Of a DNA stretch of 28,279 nucleotides, positions 13,995 through 21,142 are shown in pieces. The first letter of the stretch is position 1. Each line of letters opens with the position of its first letter. Origin of the DNA: CAYLZO01 sp964387775 (GTDB lineage Bacteria; Chloroflexota; Anaerolineae; JAAYZQ01). The stretch spans positions 1 to 28,279 of the forward strand of contig CAYLZO010000039.1 of NCBI GenBank assembly GCA_964387775.1, in the 5' to 3' direction. Both the position numbers and the translations under genes were made by a program. Under the pieces are notes generated by a model. It ran no database searches. It worked only from the letters and a program-made list of their open reading frames with translations, and was not told the DNA's origin.

Positions 13995-15830
13995 TCACGG
14001 GGTGCGCATGACGAGGGGCAAATAAACCTCGTGCGGGCCGCCGGGCGTCGAGCCCAGGCTCACCTCGTCCACGTAGACCCGGACGACGTCGGTCACGCCC
14101 TCGGTCCAGGCCAGAAAGTGGACCGTGGTCGTGGCCGTCAGCGCGACCTTGGGCGGGCCGAGGGGCGCCCAGACGTGCTCCCAGCCGCTGACGGCCAGGA
14201 GCGGCGTCAAGACGTAGGTCGTCGTCACCCGCCGCGTCGTGGTGATGGGCGCCGTCAGGGGCGCAGTCGCCTGAAGCAGGCTGGCTGTCCCCGACACCAT
14301 CGTGGTCTCGGTCACGACGGTTAGGACCACGTTAAACACGCCCTCGGTTGCAGTCGCCGCCGGGCGGTACCAGAAGGAGAGGCCCGGCTCCCAGGCATCG
14401 GTCAGCACCACGGTCTGGCTCACGCCGACCGTGCCGCTGAAAGGCTGCTGCCCGCCCAGCGACAGGGCAAAGCGCCCGGTGTGCACCGGCGCCGTCACCA
14501 CCGCCGGCGTCACCACGTCCGCCACGTCGAGGGACCAGCCGTCGAGTCCCTTTTCAAACTCGCCGTTGACCACCCTATCGTCCAGAGGCCGCATGGCCCA
14601 GAGCAGCGCCACCGTGTCCGTCGGCCCAAAGGTGACGTCGTAGGCGGGAGACGGCGACTGCCAGCGCGGATGGCTGGCGACCACCGCCTGCGGATCGGGC
14701 CAGGGAAGGACGTCCAGGGCGTAGAACCCGTCGCCGCCGGTGGTGGCCGCGTAGGCCGTGCCCGAGACGGCGACGGTCGCGCCGGCCAGGGGCAAACCCT
14801 CGTTGGTCACGACCCGGCCCACCAACTGCGGCCCGCCGACCACGGTCCGGGTATCCCCCTCGGGCCGGTAGGGGCCGTAGAGGTGGGCGTTGTTCGGGTA
14901 GCGCTGCCAGGCCCGCGCCCGGAAACGATAGGCGTGGCCCTCTTCCCCGACAAAGTTCTCCTCCAGGTCGTAGGTCATGGTGATCCAATCGTGCCAGACG
15001 CCCTCGGCCTCGTCGAGCCACTGGACGTCGTGCCACTTGAGCTCACCGCCGCCGGGAGCCACCTGGGCGTTGTCCCAGCGGACGGTAAAGATGGGCAGGT
15101 CGGTCGTGGCCGGCGAGGTGGCCGTCACGACCGGGGTCCGGGCCAGGATGGCCGAGTCGAGAAAGCTGTAGTTGAGATAGGGCAGGCCGCCCGACTCGTA
15201 GGGACTGAGCACCCGGACAAAGACCGTCATCGTCGGCGCCTCGGCGTAAACCGCCACCCGCTGCTGGATGTCCAGGAATTCGTCCCGGTCGTTGGGCGGG
15301 CTCCAGACGACGCCCGGCGCCTGGGGGTCGGTGCCCCCGGCGGGATCGATGCCCACCTGCTTGAACATCGTGCCATCGACGGCCGGCGGCGCCGAGGTCT
15401 GGTAGATGGTCAGCATCGCCGCGTGAAAGCCATAGCCGAGGCCCGGCGTCAGGCCTCCGACCGTCTGCTGGATGCCGGCCGTGTAGGGCTCGGTGGCGAT
15501 GATGAGTTGGGACGTCTCGCCCTCTACCTTTTCAACGTGCCCCGAGCCCAGGTGGCTCTCGGCAAAGACGCGGGTGTCCATCCAATAGGGCTCCAGCCCA
15601 TCGTACCAGAAGCGCTGCCAGCCCGTAGCCACTTGGCAGTCGATGCCCTGATACTGGGCATAGGGCGGGTCGTAGACCTCGACGCCGGGATTCGTGAGAA
15701 GCTGGTAGGTCGAGACGCCCTCAGGGCCGGGTGGCAGGGATGGCTCTGTGGCTCGGAGGGCGGCGGGGCTCAGGAGCAGAAGCAGAACGACTGCCAACAA
15801 GAACAGCACGGCCCCAAGTGCGCGGTTCAT
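13995..15830 (-). CDS. Large secreted protein with carboxypeptidase-regulatory-like domain
   Basis: This is a 611-residue exported protein. The N-terminus has a signal or anchor helix (residues 5-25, rich in Leu/Val) ending near ALRATEP. The N-terminal part resembles a jelly-roll carbohydrate-binding fold, starting LLTNPGVEVYD and GWQRFWYDG. A fibronectin-like segment follows (about 235-335). A carboxypeptidase-regulatory-like beta-sandwich spans about 336-378, with GRVVTNEGLPLAGATVAVSG and the DGFYAL turn. A second jelly-roll starts at NGEFEKGLDGW (about 423). The tail HEVYLPLVMRTP resembles a C-terminal motif on many Chloroflexota exported proteins. No catalytic residues are evident; a cell-surface adhesion or binding role is likely. 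ATG 15830 follows GGAGG and is preferred over the upstream in-frame start at 15863. It is 22 nt after the SGNH hydrolase gene. Confidence 0.8.
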   Translation of the reverse strand: MNRALGAVLFLLAVVLLLLLSPAALRATEPSLPPGPEGVSTYQLLTNPGVEVYDPPYAQYQGIDCQVATGWQRFWYDGLEPYWMDTRVFAESHLGSGHVEKVEGETSQLIIATEPYTAGIQQTVGGLTPGLGYGFHAAMLTIYQTSAPPAVDGTMFKQVGIDPAGGTDPQAPGVVWSPPNDRDEFLDIQQRVAVYAEAPTMTVFVRVLSPYESGGLPYLNYSFLDSAILARTPVVTATSPATTDLPIFTVRWDNAQVAPGGGELKWHDVQWLDEAEGVWHDWITMTYDLEENFVGEEGHAYRFRARAWQRYPNNAHLYGPYRPEGDTRTVVGGPQLVGRVVTNEGLPLAGATVAVSGTAYAATTGGDGFYALDVLPWPDPQAVVASHPRWQSPSPAYDVTFGPTDTVALLWAMRPLDDRVVNGEFEKGLDGWSLDVADVVTPAVVTAPVHTGRFALSLGGQQPFSGTVGVSQTVVLTDAWEPGLSFWYRPAATATEGVFNVVLTVVTETTMVSGTASLLQATAPLTAPITTTRRVTTTYVLTPLLAVSGWEHVWAPLGPPKVALTATTTVHFLAWTEGVTDVVRVYVDEVSLGSTPGGPHEVYLPLVMRTP

Positions 15831-15852
15831 CCAGGCCTCCTTTTCCACTGCA

Positions 15853-16632
15853 CTAAGCCGCAAGCTCCGGCGGGAGGGGCATGCCCTGGGCGCGGGCCAG
15901 GGCGAGCAGGATCGTGGCCGCCCACAGGTCGGCGCCCCGGCTGTTGAGGTGGATGCCGTCGAAGGTGAAGTGCAGCTTGCGGCGGCGGCTCACTTCGTCG
16001 GGCGATGCGGTCCGCAGGCGGCTGCGGTCCAGCGGGACAAAGAGCCACTCGTTGGCCACGTAGCCCGAGGGGTCCGGCACGGTCGCCAGCCGCTCGACGA
16101 AGGTCTGCCACACGTCGGCGACGGGCACGTGGCAATCGACGGCCACGTGCTTGATGACGCCGTTGAGGCGCGCGAGACGGCGGTTGACGGGCGTCGAGAT
16201 CCGCTCGCCCAGGGGGCTGAGGGTACAGGCCAGGACGCTGGCGTCGGACCGGGCCTGCACCTCGTCGATGAGCGCCCGGTAGGCAGCGGCAAAGCGATCC
16301 AGGTCCTCGGCCGGCCTCTGCCCCCAGCGCAGGCGCCTCAACAGGAGCCAGAGCCGCCAGCCCAGGCTGTGGGCGCTGAGCCACGGCAGCCAGACGTCGT
16401 TGCTACCCACGGCCAGGACGACCCAGTCGGGTTGGTAGTCGTCGAGCGATCCGTCAAGGCGGGCCAGGCAAGACCGGACGGTCTCGCCGGAGCGGCCGAG
16501 GTTGACGAACTCGGCCTGCCCCTGGTGGGCGCGGTCCAGCACCCCGGCCACGCGCTCGACGTAGCTCTCGCCGTAGCGGCCCTCGGTCAGGCTGTCGCCC
16601 GCAAACAAGTACGTCGTCGCCGATGATGGCAT
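15853..16632 (-). CDS. SGNH/GDSL-family hydrolase
   Basis: The 259-residue protein has the four SGNH blocks in order: FAGDSLTEG with the nucleophilic Ser (about residues 10-18), NLGRSGET with Gly (about 44-51), VGSNDVW with Asn (about 75-81), and FDGIHLNSRG with the catalytic Asp and His (about 224-233). These enzymes are esterases, lipases or carbohydrate deacetylases. No signal peptide is present, so it should act in the cytoplasm unless exported otherwise. Its position before a secreted multi-domain protein could hint at polysaccharide modification, but this is inference. The ATG at 16632 is preceded by GAGGATAGAG, and the previous gene ends 51 nt upstream. Confidence 0.88.
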   Translation of the reverse strand: MPSSATTYLFAGDSLTEGRYGESYVERVAGVLDRAHQGQAEFVNLGRSGETVRSCLARLDGSLDDYQPDWVVLAVGSNDVWLPWLSAHSLGWRLWLLLRRLRWGQRPAEDLDRFAAAYRALIDEVQARSDASVLACTLSPLGERISTPVNRRLARLNGVIKHVAVDCHVPVADVWQTFVERLATVPDPSGYVANEWLFVPLDRSRLRTASPDEVSRRRKLHFTFDGIHLNSRGADLWAATILLALARAQGMPLPPELAA

Positions 16633-16683
16633 AGGCTGTCTCTATCCTCAGATTCTGGCGAGGCTGTGCGACCGGGCCAGCAC

Positions 16684-17139
16684 TCAGTCGCGGCCCAGGC
16701 GGGCCACGATGGCGCCCAGCGCGGCGGTCAAACCCCCGAACAAAAAGCCCCACAGCCAGGCAAAGGGATAGGCCAGAAGGGAGGGCCGCCCCTCGCTGAC
16801 TCCCGGCGCTTCGCCCCGAACCGGCGGCCAGCCGAGGCGGCGCAGGGTCAGCTCCAGGGTCGGAGCGACTATACCCGCCAGACCGCCGGCCAGAAAAGCA
16901 TCCTCGTTGCTAAAGCCGTAGCGGCGCACGCCGATCCAGCCGATGCGGCCCCAGACGAGCCCACTCACGGCCCCGAGGACACTCTGGACCCACGTCGCCG
17001 TCTGGCGACGCCAATGCATCAAACGGGCCAACACCGGCAGGGTCACGATCCAGCTCAGCGCGGCAACCACGGTCGTCCGGGCCAGGCGCCAGCGCCTGAG
17101 CCATTCCTGAGTGTCCCGTTCGTACGTCAACTCGGTCAT
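16684..17139 (-). CDS. Small integral membrane protein, function unknown
   Basis: This is a 151-residue protein beginning MTELTYERDTQEWLRRWRLAR. Roughly four hydrophobic segments follow: about residues 22-42 (TVVAALSWIVTLPVLARL), 51-70, 82-97, and a long one at about 122-148. A short basic tail ends in ARLGRD. No family motif is recognised. ATG 17139 follows AAGGGGG and lies 13 nt after the PHP gene, so it is probably translated with it. The longer reading to 17241 would overlap the PHP coding sequence by about 90 nt and has a non-membrane, Cys/Trp-rich N-terminus, so I reject it. Confidence 0.75.
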   Translation of the reverse strand: MTELTYERDTQEWLRRWRLARTTVVAALSWIVTLPVLARLMHWRRQTATWVQSVLGAVSGLVWGRIGWIGVRRYGFSNEDAFLAGGLAGIVAPTLELTLRRLGWPPVRGEAPGVSEGRPSLLAYPFAWLWGFLFGGLTAALGAIVARLGRD

Positions 17140-17152
17140 TGCCAAGCCCCCT

Positions 17153-17992
17153 TCAAGTAATGACCTTCCCCTCCAACGCGCCCAGGCGCAGATCGCCGGC
17201 GCGCACCGGCGGCACGCCCAGGGCGCGTCCCACAAAGCCACCGTGACAGTCAGAGCCGCCGGTGATCAGCAGGCCGCGTCGGTGGCAATAGTCCAGCAAA
17301 CGCCGCGTCGTCTGGGCGTCGTGGTGGAAGGAGTAACACTCGATCCCCTCGACGCCAACCTCAACCAAGGTCTCTAGCTGCCCATAACCCAGGTCTCCGT
17401 TGAAATAGGCACCCGGATGGGCCAGGACCACGACGCCGCCGGCCTGTTTCACCGCCGCAACCACCTCGGCGGGCGGAGGAAAATCGGCCCCCGGATAGGC
17501 CAAATCGGCAAAGAGCGTGCCAAAGTAGCCGCGTGTGTCGTGGCACAGGCCCCGATCGAGCGCATAGTTGAACGCCTTCCAGCCGCCCCGGCGCCGATCC
17601 CAGGTGTAGGCTGCGTAATCGTCCCAGGAGATGGGATGGCCGGCGGCGATCAAGATTCGAACCGCTTCGTCGTTGATGCCGTCCAGCCGGGCCTCGTTGG
17701 CGGCAGCCAGGGCCAGCAGCGCCTCGTCGCCGGGGTCAAAGCCGTAGGCCAGCAAGTGATACCACTGGCCGTTGAGCATCGACGACAGCTCGACGCCGGG
17801 CAGAAAACGCAGGCCCCTCGCCCGCGCCCGGTCGGCCGCCTCGGCCAGGCTACTCAGCGAGTCGTGGTCGGTGACGGCAAAGAGGCCGATGCCCGCCCGG
17901 CTTACCTCGTCCACGAGTTGTTCCGGGGTCCAGCAGCCGTCAGACGCCGTGGTGTGCAGGTGCAAGTCCGCTCGAACGCTCCTGTAATCCAT
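17153..17992 (-). CDS. PHP-domain metal-dependent phosphoesterase
   Basis: The 279-residue protein is a stand-alone PHP domain, the fold of histidinol phosphatase, polymerase proofreading domains and the RNase AM (TrpH/YciV) family. Metal ligands are visible as DLHLHTTASDG (residues 9-19), TDHDSL (about 41-46), PGVELS (about 65-70), LAHPGAY (about 196-202) and GGSDCHGG (about 246-253). The layout and length fit the YciV/TrpH-like group, which hydrolyses 3',5'-nucleoside bisphosphates or trims RNA 5' ends. Substrate is inferred only from that resemblance. ATG 17992 follows GGAGGGAC. It is the first gene of the minus-strand operon, downstream of an extended -10 promoter and a large palindrome. 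Confidence 0.88.
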   Translation of the reverse strand: MDYRSVRADLHLHTTASDGCWTPEQLVDEVSRAGIGLFAVTDHDSLSSLAEAADRARARGLRFLPGVELSSMLNGQWYHLLAYGFDPGDEALLALAAANEARLDGINDEAVRILIAAGHPISWDDYAAYTWDRRRGGWKAFNYALDRGLCHDTRGYFGTLFADLAYPGADFPPPAEVVAAVKQAGGVVVLAHPGAYFNGDLGYGQLETLVEVGVEGIECYSFHHDAQTTRRLLDYCHRRGLLITGGSDCHGGFVGRALGVPPVRAGDLRLGALEGKVIT

Positions 17993-18006
17993 GTCCCTCC
18001 GGCGCT

Positions 18007-18015
18007 ATTGTACCA
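18007..18015 (-). promoter_or_regulatory. Extended -10 promoter for the PHP operon
   Basis: On the minus strand TGGTACAAT lies at 18015-18007, an extended -10 element (TGn plus TACAAT) 14 nt before the PHP ATG. No good -35 hexamer is present at normal spacing. The short distance implies a very short 5' leader. Confidence 0.5.
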
Positions 18016-18049
18016 CACTTTTCCGATTCTGGCACGGTCGTGGTTACAC

Positions 18050-18091
18050 GTTGACTGATGGGGAGGGTTTTTCCCCTAGCCATCAGTCAAC
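18050..18091. repeat. 42-nt palindrome with 12-bp perfect arms
   Basis: GTTGACTGATGG (18050-18061) and CCATCAGTCAAC (18080-18091) are exact reverse complements. The 18-nt centre holds a GGGGA/TCCCC-like secondary pairing. It lies between the end of the UbiB-family gene and the PHP operon promoter, about 35 bp upstream of the -10 box. It has no following T-tract, so it is a candidate operator, or a processing or attenuation hairpin, more than a classical terminator. Confidence 0.8.
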
Positions 18092-18151
18092 ATCTTTCCA
18101 CTACCCTGGCACAGCCAGACACCAAAAGCGCGCAACATCTATTCAAACCCA

Positions 18152-19870
18152 TCAGCGCAACCGGCGCAGCGTCAGCGCCAGCCGCCACAGGCAAAAGAGG
18201 GCGGCCAGGGCACCCACCGGCCAGGCGGCGAGCCAATCGGCCAGCGCCACGTCGCGCAGGGTGACGGCCAGCCACGTTGCCAGCAGCGTGAGCGCCGTCC
18301 ACACGCCGGCCCGCAAGCGGGCGTTGCGCAGCGCCTCGGTGCGCGGGCTCTCGTCCTCCAGGACCGACAGCTCTCCCTCCTCGGCGCGGCGTAGCAGCAC
18401 GGCCAGCGCCCGCAGGCTGCGCTGCAAGTCGTAAGCCTGCCGGACAAAGACGTCAATCCAGATCCGCTCCGGCGTCAGGTCGGACAATTCCTGGCGGGCC
18501 TTGATCTCCTGAAAGATCGGCAGGTTGTCGCGCATAAAGTTCAGGTCTTTGGACAGGAGGGCTGCCGTGTTGCCAAAGACGATGACGCTCCGCATATAGG
18601 TCGCCCAGCCGGTGGCGACGCGCATGTGGTGCTTGTGGTAGAGGCGCAACTGCTCCTCGATGTAGAACCCGAGGCTGCGCGCGGCAAAGGCCCGCACTCC
18701 CTCCTGCTTGTAGCGGGCCGAGAGGGCCTTAAAGTCGGCTTTGAAGGCCCGCAAGTCGGTCTTTTCCGTCGGCTGGCCGTAGCGCAGCAGGATGGGCCAC
18801 ACGGCCTCGTAATCGTCCAGCATCTCGTAGAGGGCCATGTCCACCACGTCACGCCGGGTCTGCTCGTCCAGCTCGCCGACGATGCCGAAATCGACGTAGG
18901 CCAGCCGGCCATCGTCCATCAAGATGAGGTTGGCCGGGTGGGGATCGGCCTGGAAGAAACCGCAGTGAAGGGCCTGCATCAACTGGTTGCGCATGATCCG
19001 CCGGGCCAGTTGGTCGCGGTCCACGTCGTGCTGGTCCAGCCACTCGGGATCGTCCAGGTGGTTGAGCACGTCGTTGAGCGTGATGCCCGCCACGAATTCG
19101 GTGGTCAGCACCCGGCGCGTGCAGAGTTCGTCGTAGACGCGGGGCACGTACATGCCCTCGATCTCCATCTCGCGCAGCCGCCGGGCCGCCTCGGCCTCGT
19201 GGCAGTAGTCGAACTCGGAGCGGGTGAACTCGATGACCTCGTCGATGATCGACTGGAGCTGCTGTTGGGTCATGCGTAACAGCGTGTGCAGGCGCGTGTA
19301 GCGCACCAGGTCGCGCAGGATGTCGAAATCCCGCTCGAACACCGCCTGGGCGCCGGGCCGCTGCACCTTGACGGCTACCCGCCCGCCCCCCTGGAGCGAG
19401 CCCTCGTGCACCTGGCCGATGGAGGCGCTGGCCAGCGGCTCGGGGTCGAGCTCGGCGAAAAAGCGGCGCCAGTCTGCGCCCAACTCCTCGGCCAGGACGC
19501 GCTCCACGAGGGGGAAGGGCAGGGTCAGCACATTGTCCAGGAGATGGGAAAGCTCCTCGCGGTAGGCGGGCGGCAACGCCCCGGCGTGCAGCGCCAGAAG
19601 CTGGCCGATCTTGACGAAGGACGGCCCCAGGTCCTCAAAAAGCTCGCGCAGGCGCACGGCCCCGGCCTCGTCGGGGTCCACCTCCAGGCCAGGCGCTGCG
19701 GCCTCATCCGGCCCGCCCGGCAGCCAGCGCGACCACCAGCCCCGCTCGATCAGCTCGCCGAAGCCAAACCTGGCCATCGTCGCCAGGATCTCGACGATGC
19801 GCGCCGCCCGGCTCTTGCCGTCGCCCACGCCCCAGAGGTCGCTCTTTTCGACTGGTGCTTGCTCGGTCAT
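18152..19870 (-). CDS. ABC1/UbiB (AarF) family atypical kinase-like protein
   Basis: This is a 572-residue protein of the UbiB/ADCK family, membrane-associated ATPases needed for isoprenoid-quinone metabolism in characterised members. Seen in order are the family KxGQ motif (GPSFVKIGQLLALHAG, about residues 80-95), the modified glycine-rich loop ASASIGQVHEG, the VAVKVQRPG strand with the ATP-site Lys, the catalytic-loop equivalent DPHPANLIL, and VDFGIVGEL with the DFG metal ligand. The C-terminus has a probable pair of membrane helices (about 520-565), as in related proteins. ATG 19870 is preceded by GAGAGG and immediately by a heptamer repeat array. No quinone-biosynthesis genes lie next to it, so the specific role is open. 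Confidence 0.92.
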   Translation of the reverse strand: MTEQAPVEKSDLWGVGDGKSRAARIVEILATMARFGFGELIERGWWSRWLPGGPDEAAAPGLEVDPDEAGAVRLRELFEDLGPSFVKIGQLLALHAGALPPAYREELSHLLDNVLTLPFPLVERVLAEELGADWRRFFAELDPEPLASASIGQVHEGSLQGGGRVAVKVQRPGAQAVFERDFDILRDLVRYTRLHTLLRMTQQQLQSIIDEVIEFTRSEFDYCHEAEAARRLREMEIEGMYVPRVYDELCTRRVLTTEFVAGITLNDVLNHLDDPEWLDQHDVDRDQLARRIMRNQLMQALHCGFFQADPHPANLILMDDGRLAYVDFGIVGELDEQTRRDVVDMALYEMLDDYEAVWPILLRYGQPTEKTDLRAFKADFKALSARYKQEGVRAFAARSLGFYIEEQLRLYHKHHMRVATGWATYMRSVIVFGNTAALLSKDLNFMRDNLPIFQEIKARQELSDLTPERIWIDVFVRQAYDLQRSLRALAVLLRRAEEGELSVLEDESPRTEALRNARLRAGVWTALTLLATWLAVTLRDVALADWLAAWPVGALAALFCLWRLALTLRRLR

Positions 19871-19889
19871 GTGGTTTGCCTCTCACAGT

Positions 19890-19930
19890 GCGTGATGCGT
19901 GATGCGTGATGCGTGATGCGTGATGCGTGA
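19890..19930. repeat. GCGTGAT heptamer tandem array, 5.9 copies
   Basis: Five exact copies of GCGTGAT run head to tail from 19890, followed by a partial sixth. In the mRNA sense of the minus-strand UbiB-family gene the array reads CACGCATCACGCATCACG. It ends 19 nt before that gene's ATG, just upstream of its GAGAGG site. Confidence 0.92.
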
Positions 19931-20002
19931 ACAGGATACCCGGAGCGGAGGGGGTTGTCAACTTGGTTGGGGCGCTGGGTACCGACTCGACGCAACTTTC
20001 TT

Positions 20003-20031
20003 TTGTCAGCTTTGTAAAAATAGTGTATAAT
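20003..20031 (+). promoter_or_regulatory. Near-consensus sigma-70-type promoter for the YccF/SPFH unit
   Basis: TTGTCA (20003-20008) and a perfect TATAAT (20026-20031) are separated by exactly 17 nt, in an AT-rich stretch that stands out from the GC-rich surroundings. Transcription would start near 20038, giving a leader of about 64 nt before the YccF ATG. Confidence 0.85.
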
Positions 20032-20101
20032 ACGCGCAGTCCGGGCGTTGCGATGGGGCCGCGCCATGAGCCGCACGAGATCGATTGTCAAGGAGCCCGG
20101 T

Positions 20102-20497
20102 ATGCCTTTGTTGTTACGAATCCTCTACTTTTTTCTCTTTGGTTGGTGGGCCACAGGGGTGTGGATTAACGTGGCCTGGGTCCTCAACGCGACCATCATC
20201 GGCCTGCCGCTGGGCCTGTGGATGCTGAACCGGGTGCCGCAGGTCCTCACCCTGCGCCCGCCCCAGCAGATCGTGGTCATGGAGCGGGACCGGGGCGAGC
20301 TGGTCCGGGTGCGCACGACGAACGTGCCCCAGCGTCCCTGGCCGATCCGGCTGGTCTACTTTCTCCTCATCGGCTGGTGGCTGAGCCTGCTCTGGTCGAA
20401 CGCGGCTTGGATCGTCTCGGCCACGATCATCGGCCTGCCACTCGGCATCTGGATGTTTAACCAACTGCCGGCGCTCACCACCCTGATGCGGACCTGA
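20102..20497 (+). CDS. YccF-domain inner-membrane protein
   Basis: This is a 131-residue membrane protein made of two copies of the YccF (DUF307) unit. Copy one is LYFFLFGWWATGVWINVAWVLNATIIGLPLGLWMLNRVP and copy two is VYFLLIGWWLSLLWSNAAWIVSATIIGLPLGIWMFNQLP (described in shortened form elsewhere). Each copy has the family W-W near the start and a C-terminal IGLPLG turn. A charged 25-residue linker joins them. The function of YccF proteins is unknown. ATG 20102 follows AAGGAG; upstream in-frame starts near 20048 add a basic extension and are not preferred. It is the first gene after the strong promoter and is followed by a repeat patch and the coiled-coil gene. Confidence 0.88.
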   Translation: MPLLLRILYFFLFGWWATGVWINVAWVLNATIIGLPLGLWMLNRVPQVLTLRPPQQIVVMERDRGELVRVRTTNVPQRPWPIRLVYFLLIGWWLSLLWSNAAWIVSATIIGLPLGIWMFNQLPALTTLMRT

Positions 20498-20508
20498 GAA
20501 AAAGCACA

Positions 20509-20542
20509 TTCACGCATCACGTTTTACGTTTCACGTATCACG
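20509..20542. repeat. Degenerate CACGCATCACG repeat patch
   Basis: CACGCATCACG, then TTTTACG, TTTCACG and TATCACG, are imperfect copies of the heptamer found elsewhere in the window. They read on the coding strand and end 34 nt before the ATG of the coiled-coil gene, whose AGGAGGTAA site follows. Confidence 0.8.
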
Positions 20543-20576
20543 CTTCTGATTTCAAAGACTTAGGAGGTAAAGAAAG

Positions 20577-21110
20577 ATGGATCTACGAGAAACTGTCGAA
20601 TCAGCCCTGGGCGGCCTGGAGCGCCTGGCCTCCAAGATCCCCGGCTACAGCGGCTACAAGGACAAAGAAAAGCGGCGGGAGGCCGACAAACTCTTGCGGA
20701 TCAAGATCGCCAACGCCCTGGACGATCAACGCAAGCGGATGTCCAGCCTTCAGATGCAGCTCGTCAGCCAGGGCCAACTCGAATACGTGGACGATCTGGA
20801 GCGGGCCGTGACCAAGCTCCAGCTCTTGATCGACCGCATGCGGACGGCGGCCTACGGCTACGCCGGCCTGTTCGACGCCATCAAGGTCAAGGAAGAGCAG
20901 CTAGACGCCCTCTACGATTTCGACAACCGGATGCTCGACTACGTCGAGGACGTGGCCACCGACGTAGACGACGTCTCGTCGGCCATCACGGCCAAAGAGG
21001 GCGTGGGCATCGCCATCGCCGAACTGGTCCTGACCCTCGAAGAGGCCAACCAGACCTTCGGCCACCGCCACGAAGTGATCTTGCAAGCGGGCACCGTCAA
21101 AGAACTGTAA
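20577..21110 (+). CDS. Coiled-coil protein of unknown function, SPFH-gene neighbour
   Basis: The 177-residue product is soluble, charged and mostly helical. There are probable coiled-coil stretches at about residues 25-75 (READKLLRIKIANAL, then LERAVTKLQLLIDRM) and 95-125. The C-terminal part (about 135-177) carries hydrophobic heptads. No enzymatic motif is visible. The shape recalls PspA-like membrane-binding helical proteins in general character only; I do not claim homology. A full AGGAGGTAAAGAAAG site precedes ATG 20577. The SPFH gene starts 32 nt after its stop, and the two are probably functional partners. Confidence 0.82.
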   Translation: MDLRETVESALGGLERLASKIPGYSGYKDKEKRREADKLLRIKIANALDDQRKRMSSLQMQLVSQGQLEYVDDLERAVTKLQLLIDRMRTAAYGYAGLFDAIKVKEEQLDALYDFDNRMLDYVEDVATDVDDVSSAITAKEGVGIAIAELVLTLEEANQTFGHRHEVILQAGTVKEL

Positions 21111-21142
21111 AAGCGGGCACAAGTTAGACAGGAGGAATACCA

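Noticed and set aside
14481..15947. 488-residue plus-strand open frame antisense to the secreted protein
   Set aside because: The minus-strand reading has a signal peptide, beta-sandwich motifs and ribosome site; this frame has none and runs into the next gene.
19890..19930. Heptamer array considered as a CRISPR or phage-type iteron origin
   Set aside because: The unit is 7 nt with no spacers, and no cas or replication genes are nearby; the same unit recurs in gene leaders elsewhere.
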